A program made the translations under genes and the position numbers. Source: Nonomuraea sp. PA05 (lineage in GTDB: Bacteria > Actinomycetota > Actinomycetes > Streptosporangiales > Streptosporangiaceae). Taken from it: a stretch of DNA of 64,000 bases. Positions 43,015 through 53,100 of the stretch are shown here, piece by piece. Location of the stretch: NCBI RefSeq assembly GCF_008086045.1, contig NZ_VSEY01000004.1, positions 248,001 through 312,000 on the forward strand. The letters run 5' to 3'. The notes beneath the pieces were generated by a model. It was not told the DNA's origin, ran no database searches, and saw only the letters and a program-made list of their open reading frames with translations. Positions within the stretch are counted from its first letter, which is position 1, and the number at the start of each line of letters is the position of its first letter.

Positions 43015-44055
43015 GTGGACGAAAGTACAAGAAACGTGCTGGCGCAGTGCGAGCGAGAGCTCAGAGAACTGCGCAAGGCTATGGGCTGCACTCCCGAGCG
43101 GCTTGTGGAGTGTCCAGAACTGATGAACGTGCTGCAGAATTTCACCGGGCCGGGCCGGCCGAGAACAATCCAGGCTTGCATAGACGCACTCATTGACTTC
43201 GTCAAGCGCATCAGCGACACAAGGCATCGAGAACCTCTACTCGTCGCGCTCCATCTCGACCCGGCTCATGAGGGTGACACGCTCGCACGACGGCGCGGCA
43301 GTTACGTCGCCGCGCTCCGGTCGTCCAGGAGTCCTCTGGCCGCGGACGTGCGCACGATCGAACGGCGGGAGAACAGGGCGATCAAGGCGGCCGTACGACT
43401 GCTGCTGGAGAACCGCGAACCTGACGACGGCGGCGTGCTCGCGCCGGCGCATGCGGCAGGACCCTCCTTCTCGAAGGATCTGGCCATCGAGGCCATCTCC
43501 CATGTCTGCCGCTTCTCCGATAGCGGTGCCATTGTCGAGCAAGAGGTCACCCGATGGGTGCGCGCGGTGGTTCCGCTCGCCGATCCCCGGATCCTCGTCG
43601 CGAACAGATATCTCGCGGAAAGCCGTCCTGGGGTGCTGAGAATGGAGAGTCTGTACGGGTGCCGCGTGATCGAGCAAGCCGAGGACCCCGGCGGCAGCAT
43701 TCTGGCGACCGTCGAGATACTCCAGCGACTCAGGCCGGATGACGGAATATATCCGTTCAGTTGCCGGCTGCTCATCGACAGCCGCATTCGTTCCCAGCCG
43801 GTTGTTCGCTGGCGCCCGCCCTTCCATCACCCGAGGCGAATCGAGTTCAAACTGCTCTTCGAGCCGGAGATGGTTCCGGTCCGGGCCTGGTGGTTCGGCG
43901 CGACCTTGGATATCGAGGGGCAACTTGAACCCGCACCGAGCGAATGTCGTCACCTGAAAATACTTCAGAACGGCCGATATCTGTACAAGGTGTTCGACGA
44001 GCAGCAGCTCATGCCGAACCATTATTACGGTATCGCGTGGGTTTGGGCGTCGTAA
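43015..44055 (+). CDS. Orphan protein, function unknown
   Basis: 346 aa from GTG 43015 behind GGAAGG (a GTG at 42964 has no ribosome site). GC and codon use look less biased than the neighbours. N-terminus: NVLAQCERELRELRKAMGC, ERLVECPELMNVL, a helix pair that resembles the N-terminal part of some actinobacterial signalling proteins; the rest is beta-rich with short Trp/Arg motifs (VRWRPPFHHPRRIEFK, WWFGATLDIEGQL) ending in HYYGIAWVWA. No HTH, signal peptide or membrane segment seen. I cannot assign a family. Confidence 0.65.
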   Translation: MDESTRNVLAQCERELRELRKAMGCTPERLVECPELMNVLQNFTGPGRPRTIQACIDALIDFVKRISDTRHREPLLVALHLDPAHEGDTLARRRGSYVAALRSSRSPLAADVRTIERRENRAIKAAVRLLLENREPDDGGVLAPAHAAGPSFSKDLAIEAISHVCRFSDSGAIVEQEVTRWVRAVVPLADPRILVANRYLAESRPGVLRMESLYGCRVIEQAEDPGGSILATVEILQRLRPDDGIYPFSCRLLIDSRIRSQPVVRWRPPFHHPRRIEFKLLFEPEMVPVRAWWFGATLDIEGQLEPAPSECRHLKILQNGRYLYKVFDEQQLMPNHYYGIAWVWAS

Positions 44056-44153
44056 CAGGCTCTGGTCCGGTCGTTGTGTAAGGTACGTCGGCACAGCTCT
44101 GCCCTGAAGGGCACGCATCCTGTTACACGATCAGATCGGAGGAATCAAGCGTA

Positions 44154-44171
44154 TGGAAGGCGAAGGCTGAG
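44154..44171 (+). CDS. Five-codon ORF (leader peptide candidate)
   Basis: ATG GAA GGC GAA GGC TGA, encoding MEGEG, preceded by GGAGGAA at ideal spacing and followed 12 bp later by a strong terminator hairpin. Too short for normal gene calling. Could be a leader peptide or a translated small RNA; could also be chance. Confidence 0.3.
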
Positions 44172-44183
44172 CAATCTTGCAGA

Positions 44184-44220
44184 AAGCGGCAGGAGACCCG
44201 AGGTTTCCTGCCGCTTCTTC
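44184..44220 (+). terminator. Strong intrinsic terminator
   Basis: Arms AAGCGGCAGGA at 44184-44194 and TCCTGCCGCTT at 44206-44216, 11 bp each without mismatch, followed by cttc. Lies 128 bp after the 43015-44055 stop and immediately after the five-codon ORF. Confidence 0.85.
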
Positions 44221-44684
44221 TATGCGGATCCTGTGCCTTCCAAGACTTACTCCAGTCTTAAGCATGAAGAATGCTCAGGTTATTGGCCTGTTTTGGACAG
44301 GGGTTGAGGCGGTTTTGGGGTAGACCTCATCACAGAGACCACACATGCCCCAATAGTCCCTTACACCCCACTGTAGCCGGGTCTAACTCGCATCTCAAAT
44401 TGGAGTCGCCATGAGCGGCCAGGCGAGAGCTGGAGTCGTGCAGCGACCGCCGCCCGCCGCGCTCCGCGACAGAGAAAGCGCAGCTCAAAGGCACTGCTCG
44501 AGCATGCGATCACACAGGCCGCCATGCGGCCGCCGCCGACTTGCCGTAGGGTTCTCTCACGCCTGGAGATCATCACGACAGCCGCACCCTTCGACCGCAC
44601 GTCTCCGTTCAAGCACTGACTGTCATGAATCGCCCCGGTTGAGGCTTATGTCCAAACTGTGGCTGGAGTATTAGGCTCTGCTGC

Positions 44685-46136
44685 GTGATGAGAAGCAAGG
44701 CTGCTCGGAGTGCCGGGGACGTCAAGCGTGAGCGCACGCGAGCCGTTCTCCTCAGTGCGGCTCGCGCGTTGTTCACCGAGCGCGGTTGGTATCGCACACG
44801 GATCGAAGACGTGGCGACGACAGCCGGTGTGAGTGCGGCCACTGCCTACAATCATTTCAAGAGTAAACAGATCCTGATGGGATCTGTTTATCGTCCACTC
44901 GTCGGCCGGCTGTCGAAATCAGTGGAGCTGGCCCTCGTGGGCAAGTCGGATCCGGTCGACGCCATACTCCGGCATTTCCATGACCTGGCGGCGCTGGCGC
45001 GCAGACGCCAGCGGCTGACGGAGTCGCTGGTGGCCGCGATGAACGAGCAGACGATCAGACACGGCAGAGTGAGCGCGGAACCCAACGAAGCGGATATCCG
45101 TCATCTTGTGCCGCTGTACACCATGCTTGCCAGACTGATGGAGCACGGCCAGAGATGCGGAGTTCTGCGGTCGGGCCCTTCCGTCATCGCCGGAGCGGCC
45201 TTCTGCACCGATGCGCTGTTGCACCAGGCCCTCAACCTGCACGAAGAATCCGCTCACGACACCGCCCTGAACATGCTGGACCAACTGCTCTCCACGTGGG
45301 CGGCGAACTCCGACATCTCCAGCGATCGTGCCTCCATCACCGTCGCCTCGGACCGGAAGAGCGAGGGGGATCTGTCTCTGGTCCTGCACCGGCTCATGCG
45401 GCAAGACGGGGACGGGTCCCGGCGAGCGCTCGCCAACGACAGCCTCACCAGGGCATATCTGGAAGCCGGCCTCCAGTTGAGCACCATCACTGACAGCCCC
45501 GACACCTACTTCGGGCTGCCGTCGGAAAACGAGATCTTCAAAGAGGTGGAGCGGGCGGGACAAGGGTCGGGAGACGAAAAGGAATTTCACGAGAGATGGT
45601 CCAGCAGGGACGACTTCGCACTCGACCTGCTTGCCTACGCATTATGGGTCAGACATTGGCGGCCGGATTCCGTCATGAGATCGGCGGATCTGATCTCCAA
45701 TGCCGTGGACCCGGTACGGGGCGCGCAGGAGGTCAGCAGTCAGGAACTGGCGTCCATTCTGGAGAACCCGGCGATGGGCCTGTCCCTCATCGCCACGGCC
45801 ATGGCAGATCGCTTCCCCGAATTGAGGACCACCACCGGCAGCGCCAGAACCGCGGTCCGGCAGAAGTGGATCCCCATCTACGAGGAGATGCTGGCGGTGA
45901 ACGACCTGAGACTGCGCCCCGGCGTCACCATTGAGGACCTCGCGGACATCCTCTCCGTGACCGTCGAAGGCGTCGCCTTCCGCGCGCTGTCCGGTCCGGC
46001 GGAGGACCATGAGCGGCTCAGGCTGACGCTGCGCAAGGCCGTGCTCGCCGTCCTGGTCTCCACGGTGAACTCAGGCGACGATCTCAGTCTCGACGAACAA
46101 CTGCGGCGGCTCATCCTCGCCCCTCGGAACATCTGA
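44685..46136 (+). CDS. Double-length TetR/AcrR-family regulator
   Basis: 483 aa from GTG 44685 (ATG 44688 follows). Residues 14-65 are a TetR HTH: ERTRAVLLSAARALFTERG, TRIEDVATTAGVSAATAYNHFKSK. The first helical ligand domain spans about 65-210, with the QALNLHEESAHDTALNMLDQLL end. The remaining 270 residues have no obvious second HTH but look like a second TetR ligand-binding-type helical domain (TIEDLADILSVTVEGVAFRAL resembles a degenerate HTH-adjacent helix). Usual TetR proteins are about 200 aa. No divergent target is close; the orphan at 43015 is upstream on the same strand. Confidence 0.82.
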   Translation: MMRSKAARSAGDVKRERTRAVLLSAARALFTERGWYRTRIEDVATTAGVSAATAYNHFKSKQILMGSVYRPLVGRLSKSVELALVGKSDPVDAILRHFHDLAALARRRQRLTESLVAAMNEQTIRHGRVSAEPNEADIRHLVPLYTMLARLMEHGQRCGVLRSGPSVIAGAAFCTDALLHQALNLHEESAHDTALNMLDQLLSTWAANSDISSDRASITVASDRKSEGDLSLVLHRLMRQDGDGSRRALANDSLTRAYLEAGLQLSTITDSPDTYFGLPSENEIFKEVERAGQGSGDEKEFHERWSSRDDFALDLLAYALWVRHWRPDSVMRSADLISNAVDPVRGAQEVSSQELASILENPAMGLSLIATAMADRFPELRTTTGSARTAVRQKWIPIYEEMLAVNDLRLRPGVTIEDLADILSVTVEGVAFRALSGPAEDHERLRLTLRKAVLAVLVSTVNSGDDLSLDEQLRRLILAPRNI

Positions 46137-46502
46137 CCTGTGCCAGGCGATCAAGCAGCAGGCGGCCCTCCATGCCGGCATCGCCGACTCGTCGTGGCTG
46201 TCCGCACAGGCGGCCGGACAGCGCCGTGAAGCCTGGCCGGGCGGCGTCGTCGTGGGCTGCGGCGGAGCGAACTGGCGGGACGCTGCGGACCAGCGGTTCG
46301 TGGACGTTGGTAGCGCTGATGGACCCGCCGTCGTCCAGCACCCTGCGGGCGCGTCGGCATCACTGGTTCTTCCCCACCAGCGGCGTCTGTGGGCCCGCTG
46401 TTGGCACGGATGCGGATGCGACGGTTGCGCAACGCCGCAAGGCACGATCGGAGCGTAGTCGGGCGGCCGATCGCCGCCCTCCGATGCGAGGAGTGATGCG
46501 GC
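46137..46502. other. 366-bp spacer without a supportable gene
   Basis: A short minus-strand reading frame at 46111-46341 overlaps the TetR end, but has no RBS or family resemblance. Nothing else recognised. It separates the TetR gene from the secreted protein. Confidence 0.4.
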
Positions 46503-46994
46503 ATGTCAGCTGCGATTCTCAAGAAGGTACGCGGCCGTCGGGCGATGTGGGTCGCGGCGGTGGCAACGCTCGCCGGTATCGGCTTAACGGTCCCGGCGTC
46601 CGCCGCGGTGCCCCCCGAAGTGATCATCGTCGACACGTTCGCCACCCGGACGGCGACGGGCGCCGCGAACGTCTTCTTCGACTTCAACGTCCCGGCCGGG
46701 AGCTGGACCGCCGAGGCCACGATCACGGGCCGCAACAACACGGCCGTAGCGTCCGGCCTGGCCTGCACGCTGCTGATCATCAGCGAGAGCAGCACCAACA
46801 ACAGCCGCACGGTCGCCTCGCTGGGCCCCAACGGCCAGTTGGCCAGCCTGGCGGTGGTCACGGCGCGTACCGTGAGCACCTCCGGGCTCGTGCGGTTGTC
46901 GTGCAACGCGACCACGACCTCGAACATCTCGATCTTCAACGTGAGCATCATGGCGATGCGCGTCAACTCCTTGACCCGCGTGAACCTCGGTTGA
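46503..46994 (+). CDS. Secreted protein with signal peptide, function unknown
   Basis: 163 aa. MWVAAVATLAGIGLTVPASA|AV after a basic start gives a good Sec signal with cleavage near residue 34. The mature part is Thr/Ser/Asn-rich beta sandwich-like (VIIVDTFATRTATGAANVFFD, SLAVVTARTVSTSGLVRLSC) with two Cys that may form a disulfide (about 87 and 132). No catalytic motif. Possibly a cell-surface or matrix protein. Confidence 0.65.
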   Translation: MSAAILKKVRGRRAMWVAAVATLAGIGLTVPASAAVPPEVIIVDTFATRTATGAANVFFDFNVPAGSWTAEATITGRNNTAVASGLACTLLIISESSTNNSRTVASLGPNGQLASLAVVTARTVSTSGLVRLSCNATTTSNISIFNVSIMAMRVNSLTRVNLG

Positions 46995-47113
46995 GCCCGG
47001 CGCCATGAAGCCCCCATGAGCGAATGTCATGACGGGGACAGCGATGTCCCTGTCGTGACCCGGGCGGCGCCGTTCCCCGTTGTTCGCGCTCGACGGGAAG
47101 GAGCCCCGCGTGG

Positions 47114-47620
47114 CTAGGACCCGTAGAGGTCCCTCTCGCTCAGGACCGGGCTGCCGTCGTCGGAGCGTCCCAAGCGGGCCGCTGAGCCGAACATGGGTCC
47201 ACGAGCTCGCCTGATACCGGCGAATCGACCGAACCCGAGCGGCTCGGGAACGTCGTCGTAGACGGCCTCCATGCCGCCCCTGGCCGAGTACGTCTCATGC
47301 CAGAAACCGGTGCCGCCCGAGTCCCGCAGGAAGTCGAGCCACCACTCCCGATGCGGCTCGGACCGGGCGAAGTCGAGCAGCGACGGCAGGTCCCGCCAGT
47401 ACTGGCGCATCCCCATGTTCATCGGGAAGAACGAGTAGTACACGGGCTCGTGCAGCAGCAGCCCGTCCGGCTTGCCCGCGACCGACTCACTGATCTTCCG
47501 GCCGAAGCTGAAGAAGGTCCGGATCCCGTACAGCTGGTTCACGCGCATGCCGAGGTAGAGGACCATGAGGTCCGGGTAGGCGGACAGATCGACGGTCTGC
47601 CGGGTCACTCGAGTGGGCAT
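47114..47620 (-). CDS. DUF4188 (monooxygenase-like) protein
   Basis: 168 aa from ATG 47620 with AAGGAGCATCGA. DUF4188 family signatures: PDLMVLYLGMRVNQLYGIR near the N-terminus, GMRQYWRDLPSLLDFARSEPHREWW, and the C-terminal GTGFWHETYSARGGMEAVY. Ferredoxin-like alpha+beta fold related to antibiotic-biosynthesis monooxygenases. Same strand as the AraJ-type exporter 22 bp upstream, so co-transcribed; perhaps an oxidation-export detoxification pair. Confidence 0.85.
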   Translation of the reverse strand: MPTRVTRQTVDLSAYPDLMVLYLGMRVNQLYGIRTFFSFGRKISESVAGKPDGLLLHEPVYYSFFPMNMGMRQYWRDLPSLLDFARSEPHREWWLDFLRDSGGTGFWHETYSARGGMEAVYDDVPEPLGFGRFAGIRRARGPMFGSAARLGRSDDGSPVLSERDLYGS

Positions 47621-47642
47621 TCGATGCTCCTTACGGTTCAGG

Positions 47643-48878
47643 TCAGGCATGGACTGGTGCGGGCTTCACCCGGGCCACGGTCACGAGGTAAAGGAGGAGC
47701 CCGGCGGTGGTGAGGGCGAAGCCGGCCCAGACGGTCGACAGGGTCCCCCAGCCGGCTTCGAGGGTGATCGCGCCGCCGATCGCGCCCAGCGAGTTGGCCA
47801 GGTTGAGCGCGGCCAGGTTGAGCGCACCCATCAGGGTCGGGGCGCCCGGCGCGAAGCCGGTCAGCCGGACCTGGATGGTGGGGATCGCGAACATCATGGT
47901 CGCGCCGACGCCGAACAGGCAGGGCAGCAGGATCGCCAGGTTGCCGCCGGCCACGCCGATCAGCACCAGGAGCGCGAGCACCCCGCCGTACCCCCAGGTC
48001 AGGCCGCGGTTGGCGTGCTGGTCGGCGACGCGTCCGCCGAGGTGGTTGCCGACCGCCATGCCGAGGCCGAAGACGGCGAGCGCGATCGGGATGAGCGAGG
48101 CGTCCTGCAGCGCCGCGTCGGTGACGAACGGGCCGATGAACGTGTAGACGGCGAAGATGCTGGAGATGCCGAGTGCGGCGACGGCGCCCATCAGCCAGAC
48201 GTTGCGCCGCCGCAGGGCGCCCAGCTCGGCCGCGACGGAGCCGCCGCGCAGGTCGTCGGTACGTGGCAGCCAGGCCACCAGGGCGGCGCCGGCGAGCAGG
48301 CCGATGACGACCACGACCCAGTACATGGCGCGCCAGCCGGCGCTCTGGCCGATGAACGTGCCGAGCGGCGACCCGAAGATGGTGGCGACGGTCAGGCCGC
48401 CCATCACGGTGGCGAACGCCTTGCCGCCCTTGCCCGGCCCGTACATGTACGCGGCGACGACGGCGCCCGCACCGAAGAACGCGCCCTGCACGCTTCCGGC
48501 GACGAACCGGAACACGACGAGCAGCTCGATGTTCGACGCCAGCGCGGAGAGCGAGTTGCCGAGCAGGAACAGCGCGATCAGGCCGAGCAGCAGGGCGCGT
48601 CTGTTGACCCGGGCGGCGAGCAGAGTGATCGCCGGGGATCCGATCACCACCCCCAGGGCGTACGCGGTGATCGCGTGCGTCGCGACGGGGATCGACACGC
48701 CCAGATCGGACGCGAACAACTGGATGATGCCGTTGCTGCCGAACTCGCCGGTACCGATCGCGAAGGTGCCCAACGCCAGCGCGAACACCGTCGGCCGCGG
48801 ATCGCGGACGGGCGATTCGGCGAGGGTGTGCCGGTCCTCTTCGGCTGTGCACTGGCCCTCGTAGGCACGTTGATGCAT
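47643..48878 (-). CDS. AraJ/YdhP-type MFS exporter
   Basis: 411 aa. Twelve helices. Family motifs: FALALGTFAIGTGEFGSNGI, AITAYALGVVIGSPAITLLAARVNRRALLLG as the A-motif, GRVADQHANRGLTW. The start may be at 48878 or one of the in-frame codons inside the first 25 residues. Multidrug or sugar efflux family; substrate unknown. Directly upstream of the DUF4188 gene on the same strand. Confidence 0.88.
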   Translation of the reverse strand: MHQRAYEGQCTAEEDRHTLAESPVRDPRPTVFALALGTFAIGTGEFGSNGIIQLFASDLGVSIPVATHAITAYALGVVIGSPAITLLAARVNRRALLLGLIALFLLGNSLSALASNIELLVVFRFVAGSVQGAFFGAGAVVAAYMYGPGKGGKAFATVMGGLTVATIFGSPLGTFIGQSAGWRAMYWVVVVIGLLAGAALVAWLPRTDDLRGGSVAAELGALRRRNVWLMGAVAALGISSIFAVYTFIGPFVTDAALQDASLIPIALAVFGLGMAVGNHLGGRVADQHANRGLTWGYGGVLALLVLIGVAGGNLAILLPCLFGVGATMMFAIPTIQVRLTGFAPGAPTLMGALNLAALNLANSLGAIGGAITLEAGWGTLSTVWAGFALTTAGLLLYLVTVARVKPAPVHA

Positions 48879-49007
48879 CGTTGCGTCCTCCAGACGATCA
48901 ACGGGGGTCAGGTGCGGGCGGCGGTCGCCGCCCGCCCGTGGCCTCGGTGCCGGTCAGCTCGTCGAGGTCCCGGCCCGGCCACTCATGCGTCGCTGTCCTC
49001 CGGGAGG

Positions 49008-49811
49008 TCAGCGCGCGGCGCGTCTGATGAGGTCGGCGGTCACGGACGGCTGCGCGATCATCGCGACGTGCGAGGCGCTGACCTCGTGAACCCGTGAGCC
49101 GGCCCGCCGCGCCATGAAGCGCTGTGCCGCGACGGGAAGCACCTGATCGTTCCTGGCGATGAGGTAGTAGGAGGGAGTGGTCTTCCAGGCCGGGGCGCCG
49201 GACGGCTCACCTAGCGCGCGCGTGTCGGCGGGCCGCTGGCCGGCCTGCATCAGGCTGGTGGTCGCCCTGGGCACGTCCTTGGCGAAGACGTCGTGGAACG
49301 CCTCCTTCTTGATGTATCCGTCGACGAGCCCGTCGCCGTAGGGACGGATGTCCAGCGCCGCCTCGTTGAGCTTGCTGCCCGGATACTTCGTCTGCAGGTC
49401 CAGCAGCGACTCACCCTGGTCGGGGGCGAACGCGGCCACGTAGACCAGCGCTTTGACGTTCGGGTTGCCGGTCGCCGCGTTGGTGATGACGATCCCGCCG
49501 TAGGAGTGCGCGGCAAGGACGATCGGGCCGCTGATGGTGGCGAGGATGGAGGCCAGGTAGGCGGAGTCGGAGGCCACGCCGCGCAGCGGGTTCGCCGGGG
49601 CGATCACCGGATAGTTCTCGCGGATGAGCTTGGCGCTGACGTCGTTCCAGCCGGAGGAATCGGCGAACGCGCCGTGCACGAGCACCACGGTGGGTCTGGG
49701 CTTGGCTTCCTCCTGGGGCTGCGCCTGTGCCTGCGCCTCGGACGTGCTCAGCAGGGCGCTGGTGGCGACCGCGGCGGATCCGGCCAGCATCGCCCGGCGG
49801 GTCGTCGTCAT
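49008..49811 (-). CDS. Exported alpha/beta hydrolase
   Basis: 267 aa, ATG 49811. N-terminal TTTRRAMLAGSAAVATSALL is a Tat-type signal (RR then Met-Leu-Ala-Gly) with Ala-rich cleavage near AQA. Alpha/beta hydrolase core: TVVLVHGAFADSSGW, AAHSYGGIV as nucleophile elbow, VSASHVAMIAQP with the catalytic His. Same superfamily group as the cytoplasmic hydrolase at 5623-6279, but secreted. Divergent from a small 2TM protein. Substrate unknown. Confidence 0.88.
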   Translation of the reverse strand: MTTTRRAMLAGSAAVATSALLSTSEAQAQAQPQEEAKPRPTVVLVHGAFADSSGWNDVSAKLIRENYPVIAPANPLRGVASDSAYLASILATISGPIVLAAHSYGGIVITNAATGNPNVKALVYVAAFAPDQGESLLDLQTKYPGSKLNEAALDIRPYGDGLVDGYIKKEAFHDVFAKDVPRATTSLMQAGQRPADTRALGEPSGAPAWKTTPSYYLIARNDQVLPVAAQRFMARRAGSRVHEVSASHVAMIAQPSVTADLIRRAAR

Positions 49812-49935
49812 AGTGTGGTCCTTTCAGAACTGCGATGGGCACCTCGATTGCGGGTCAGCGTAGGTCCCGGTTACTTGACGACCACTGAACTCGGCAGGTC
49901 AGTCTTCGGGAAGTACGTCGATCTAGCGTGCAGGC

Positions 49936-50151
49936 ATGAAAACGCAGAAGAGCGAGGCCGCCAGGAAGTGGGGCCTACGGATTCACGTGCTCTTTTATGT
50001 CCTGTCCAACCTGGCCCAGGTGGTGGTGTGGGTCCTCTACGACTCGGGAAGCCATTTCTGGCCGCTGTGGTCGATCGTCTTCTGGGGCATCGGGCTGATC
50101 TTCCACGTCTGGAGCAATTACTCGCCGCCCCGGTCGCACATCGCGCACTGA
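49936..50151 (+). CDS. Small 2TM-domain membrane protein
   Basis: 71 aa. Two hydrophobic helices (IHVLFYVLSNLAQVVVWVLYD; FWPLWSIVFWGIGLIFHVW) separated by a short polar turn. Matches the 2TM domain found singly or attached to sensor kinases and HTH proteins. RBS not obvious. Convergent with the SARP-type regulator, 10 bp apart. Confidence 0.8.
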   Translation: MKTQKSEAARKWGLRIHVLFYVLSNLAQVVVWVLYDSGSHFWPLWSIVFWGIGLIFHVWSNYSPPRSHIAH

Positions 50152-50161
50152 CCGACCACGT

Positions 50162-53100
50162 TCAAAGCTCGGCGAGGAACTTCTCGGCGCGGCGCGCGAA
50201 CAAGTGAGACCCGCGTTCGCTGGACCGGTCGCGGGCCTCTTCCGCAGCCGCCCGTACGACTTCGGCGGGTTCGCCGCGGGCGTGCAGCAGGCGCGCCCGC
50301 AGCAGCAGGACCAGCCCTTCGGCGTAGCGCTGGCCGTAGGCCTCGAGGGCCTGGTCCGCTCGGTCGAGTGAGCTGCCCGCCTGGTCCGGCAGCCCGGCGG
50401 CCAGCCACATCTCGGCGCTCAGCGCATGGTGGTACGCGACGCCCCACCGCGGCGGGTCGACCAGCGTCCCGGCCAGGATCTCGTCGGTCTCCGCCGCGAT
50501 GCCGGCCGGGTCGTCGCCGGCGAGGGCGCGGGCCCAGTGCCAGATCAGCCGGATGTAGTGCTCCTGCTGGACGGCGGCGCGGCCGGTGCCCACGGTCATC
50601 CACCGATCGATCGTGCGCAGCACCCAGTCCGCGTCACCGGCCATCGAAGCGATGATGGCGGTGTAGTAGGCCCAGGTCGCGACCGCGTACGAGTCGTCGG
50701 GGCCGTTCCACTTGTCGATGATGGTGCCCGCCGTCCCGGGGTCACCGTGCAGTGCGGTGACGACGGCATGCCAGCCGGGCCACTCGCCTGAGACGTCACG
50801 CCGGATCGGGGTCTCACTGTGCGCGGAGACAACGCCGTCGAGCAGGGCGGGGTTGTTCTCGCTGAAGCATCGCAACGCCTCGCCGATGTTGCCGACGTCC
50901 CACTGGTGCAGGCCCCAGGCTTGCCGGCCGTACACACGGACGACCGGGTCGCAGGACGCCTCCCCCTGCTCGTACAACCGGCGGACCAGCCGGACGCGGT
51001 CCCACTCCAGGAAGGTGTAGGCGCCGAAGAGGCGGGCGAAGAGGAGCCCGGCGGCCTCGACCTCCCGGCCGAGCCGGCGGGCCAGGTGCTCCGCACGTTC
51101 CAGCAGATCGAACGTGGTGCCGCCGAATCCGGCTTGCCGGCGCGGGGCGATGGCCAGCAGCGAGAGGGCGGAGAGCTCGAGTTCCGGGAGCCCGGCGGTC
51201 CGCGCGATCTGGGCGGCCGTTTCCAGGTGCCGGTCGGCGGCGGCGAACGCGAGCTTGGTCGTCGCGCGACGACCGGCGCGCTTCAACGCCTCCACGGTAC
51301 GAACCGGCTCGGCGAGCGGACCGGCCGCGCACAGGTGGAAGGCGAGCCGTTCGATGACGGACTCGTCGTCCGCGTGGCCTTCTTCGAGCGCGTCCGCGAC
51401 ACGCAGGTGCAGCCGGACGGCCCGGAGCTGTTCCGTTGTCCCGGTGACGGACTCGCGCACCAGGTCGTGCGCGAAACGCCACGTGAACGGGCCCTCCGGC
51501 CCTGTTTCGAGCAGGCCGAGCGCGCGCAGCGGTTCGAGGCGTTCGAGGCAGTCCGCGACGTCGATGCCGGCGGTGCGGGCGAGCAGGCCGAGCTCCACGT
51601 CGCGGCCGATCAGCGCGGCGACCCGCAGCAGGTCGCGAGTGCTGTCGTCGAGGTCCGCCAGCCGATCGCGAACGACGTCCCGCACGGTGGACGGCACCCC
51701 GGCCCTGGCCGAGGCGTCGCCGTCGCCGAGCGCGCCGCGGTCGCTGAGAAGCCGCGACAGTTCGCGGACGAAGAAGGGATTGCCCGCGGTGCGAACGTGG
51801 ATGTTGCGGGCGATGTCCGTGCCGGGTTCGCGGCCGGTCTCGCGGCGGATCAGTTCGGCCACGTCGGTCAGGCTGAGCGGGCCGAGGTGAATCCTGCGGT
51901 GGTTGGGCAGCCGGCTGGCGGCGGCCAGTGCCCGCGACAGGTCGGGGCCGGGTGTGGGTGCGCGGTCGCGGAGGGCGCCGATGATCGCGGTGCCGGCGGG
52001 TAACCGGCTCGCCAGGTGGTTGAACAGCTGAAGCGAGGTGGCGTCGATCCATTGCAGATCGTCCATGACGAGCAGCGTCGGCCGTTCCGCCGAGGCCTGG
52101 CCGATGAACGTGACGACCTGCTCGAACAGGCGGAACTGGGCGCGTCCGCCGGAAGGCGGCGGCGCGGCGTCATCGTCCCTGGATTCGAGGAGGCGGCCGA
52201 GCTCGCCGGCCAGCCACTTCTCGCGCGCCGGCGCGGGCAGGCTGTCGAGGACGACGGTGAGCGCCTGCTCCCACGGCCACATCGAGGGCATCCCATCGCC
52301 TTCCAGGCAGGAGGCCCAGACGACGAGCGCGCCACGCCGATCCGCGGCGACGGCCTCTTCCAGGAGGCGCGTCTTGCCCGAGCCCGGTTCGCCTTCGACG
52401 ATGGCGAGCCCGGTGCGGCCGGCGAGCGCGGCCTCGATGGCCTGCCGCAGCACGCCGAGCTCCTCGCCCCGGCCGACCAGGCCGGCTGCGTGCCTCGCCG
52501 GTGCGGGGTCCCCCTCGTTCTCCGTGCTCGTCGCCACCGGCGACGCCGGGGTCTGCGTGAGCACCCGCAGGTGAGCGGCCTGCAGCGCCGGGCCGGGGTC
52601 GATGCCGAGCTCCTCGGCGAGGCGGTCACGGACCGCGTGGAACGCCGACAGCGCCGCCGCCTGCCGTCCAGCGGCGCCGAGTGCGGTGATGAGAGCGGCG
52701 TGTACGGGTTCGTGGAACGGCGCCATCGACGCGGCCAGTCGCAACGGCGGGATCACCCGCTCCGGCCGGCGTAACGACACGGCTAGTTCGGCCGCTGCCG
52801 CGCAGGCGGCGTAGAACTCGTCGTCGAGAGCGGCCAGGATCGGCACCGCGGTCGGTCCATGGGACAGCCCGTCCCCCGCGGGGCCACGCCAGAGGCCGAT
52901 CGCCTGGACGTAGTGGCCGAGCGCCACGTCGTCAGCTCCCTGGGCGAGGGCGTCCTGTGCGGCTTCGCGAAGTTCCCGGAACGTGGCCAGGTCCAGCGTG
53001 CCGGGGCCGGCGCTGAACACGTACGCGTTGCCGCGGCGGTGCAAGTACGTCCCGGCCGCCCGGGCGGGAACCTCGGGTTCGAGCACCCTCCGCAGGGCTC

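Larger units (their letters stand above)
44056..44684. other. 629-bp gene-poor stretch
   Basis: Holds the tiny-ORF plus terminator element (44154-44220) and several short inverted repeats: AAGACT/AGTCTT at 44242-44247 and 44254-44259, AGCAT/ATGCT at 44261-44275, TTGGGG/CCCCAA around 44315-44360. Lower GC than its flanks. No protein gene that I can support. Confidence 0.5.

Noticed and set aside
46111..46341. Minus-strand 76-residue frame near the end of the TetR gene
   Set aside because: Overlaps the TetR gene, no RBS, no family resemblance.
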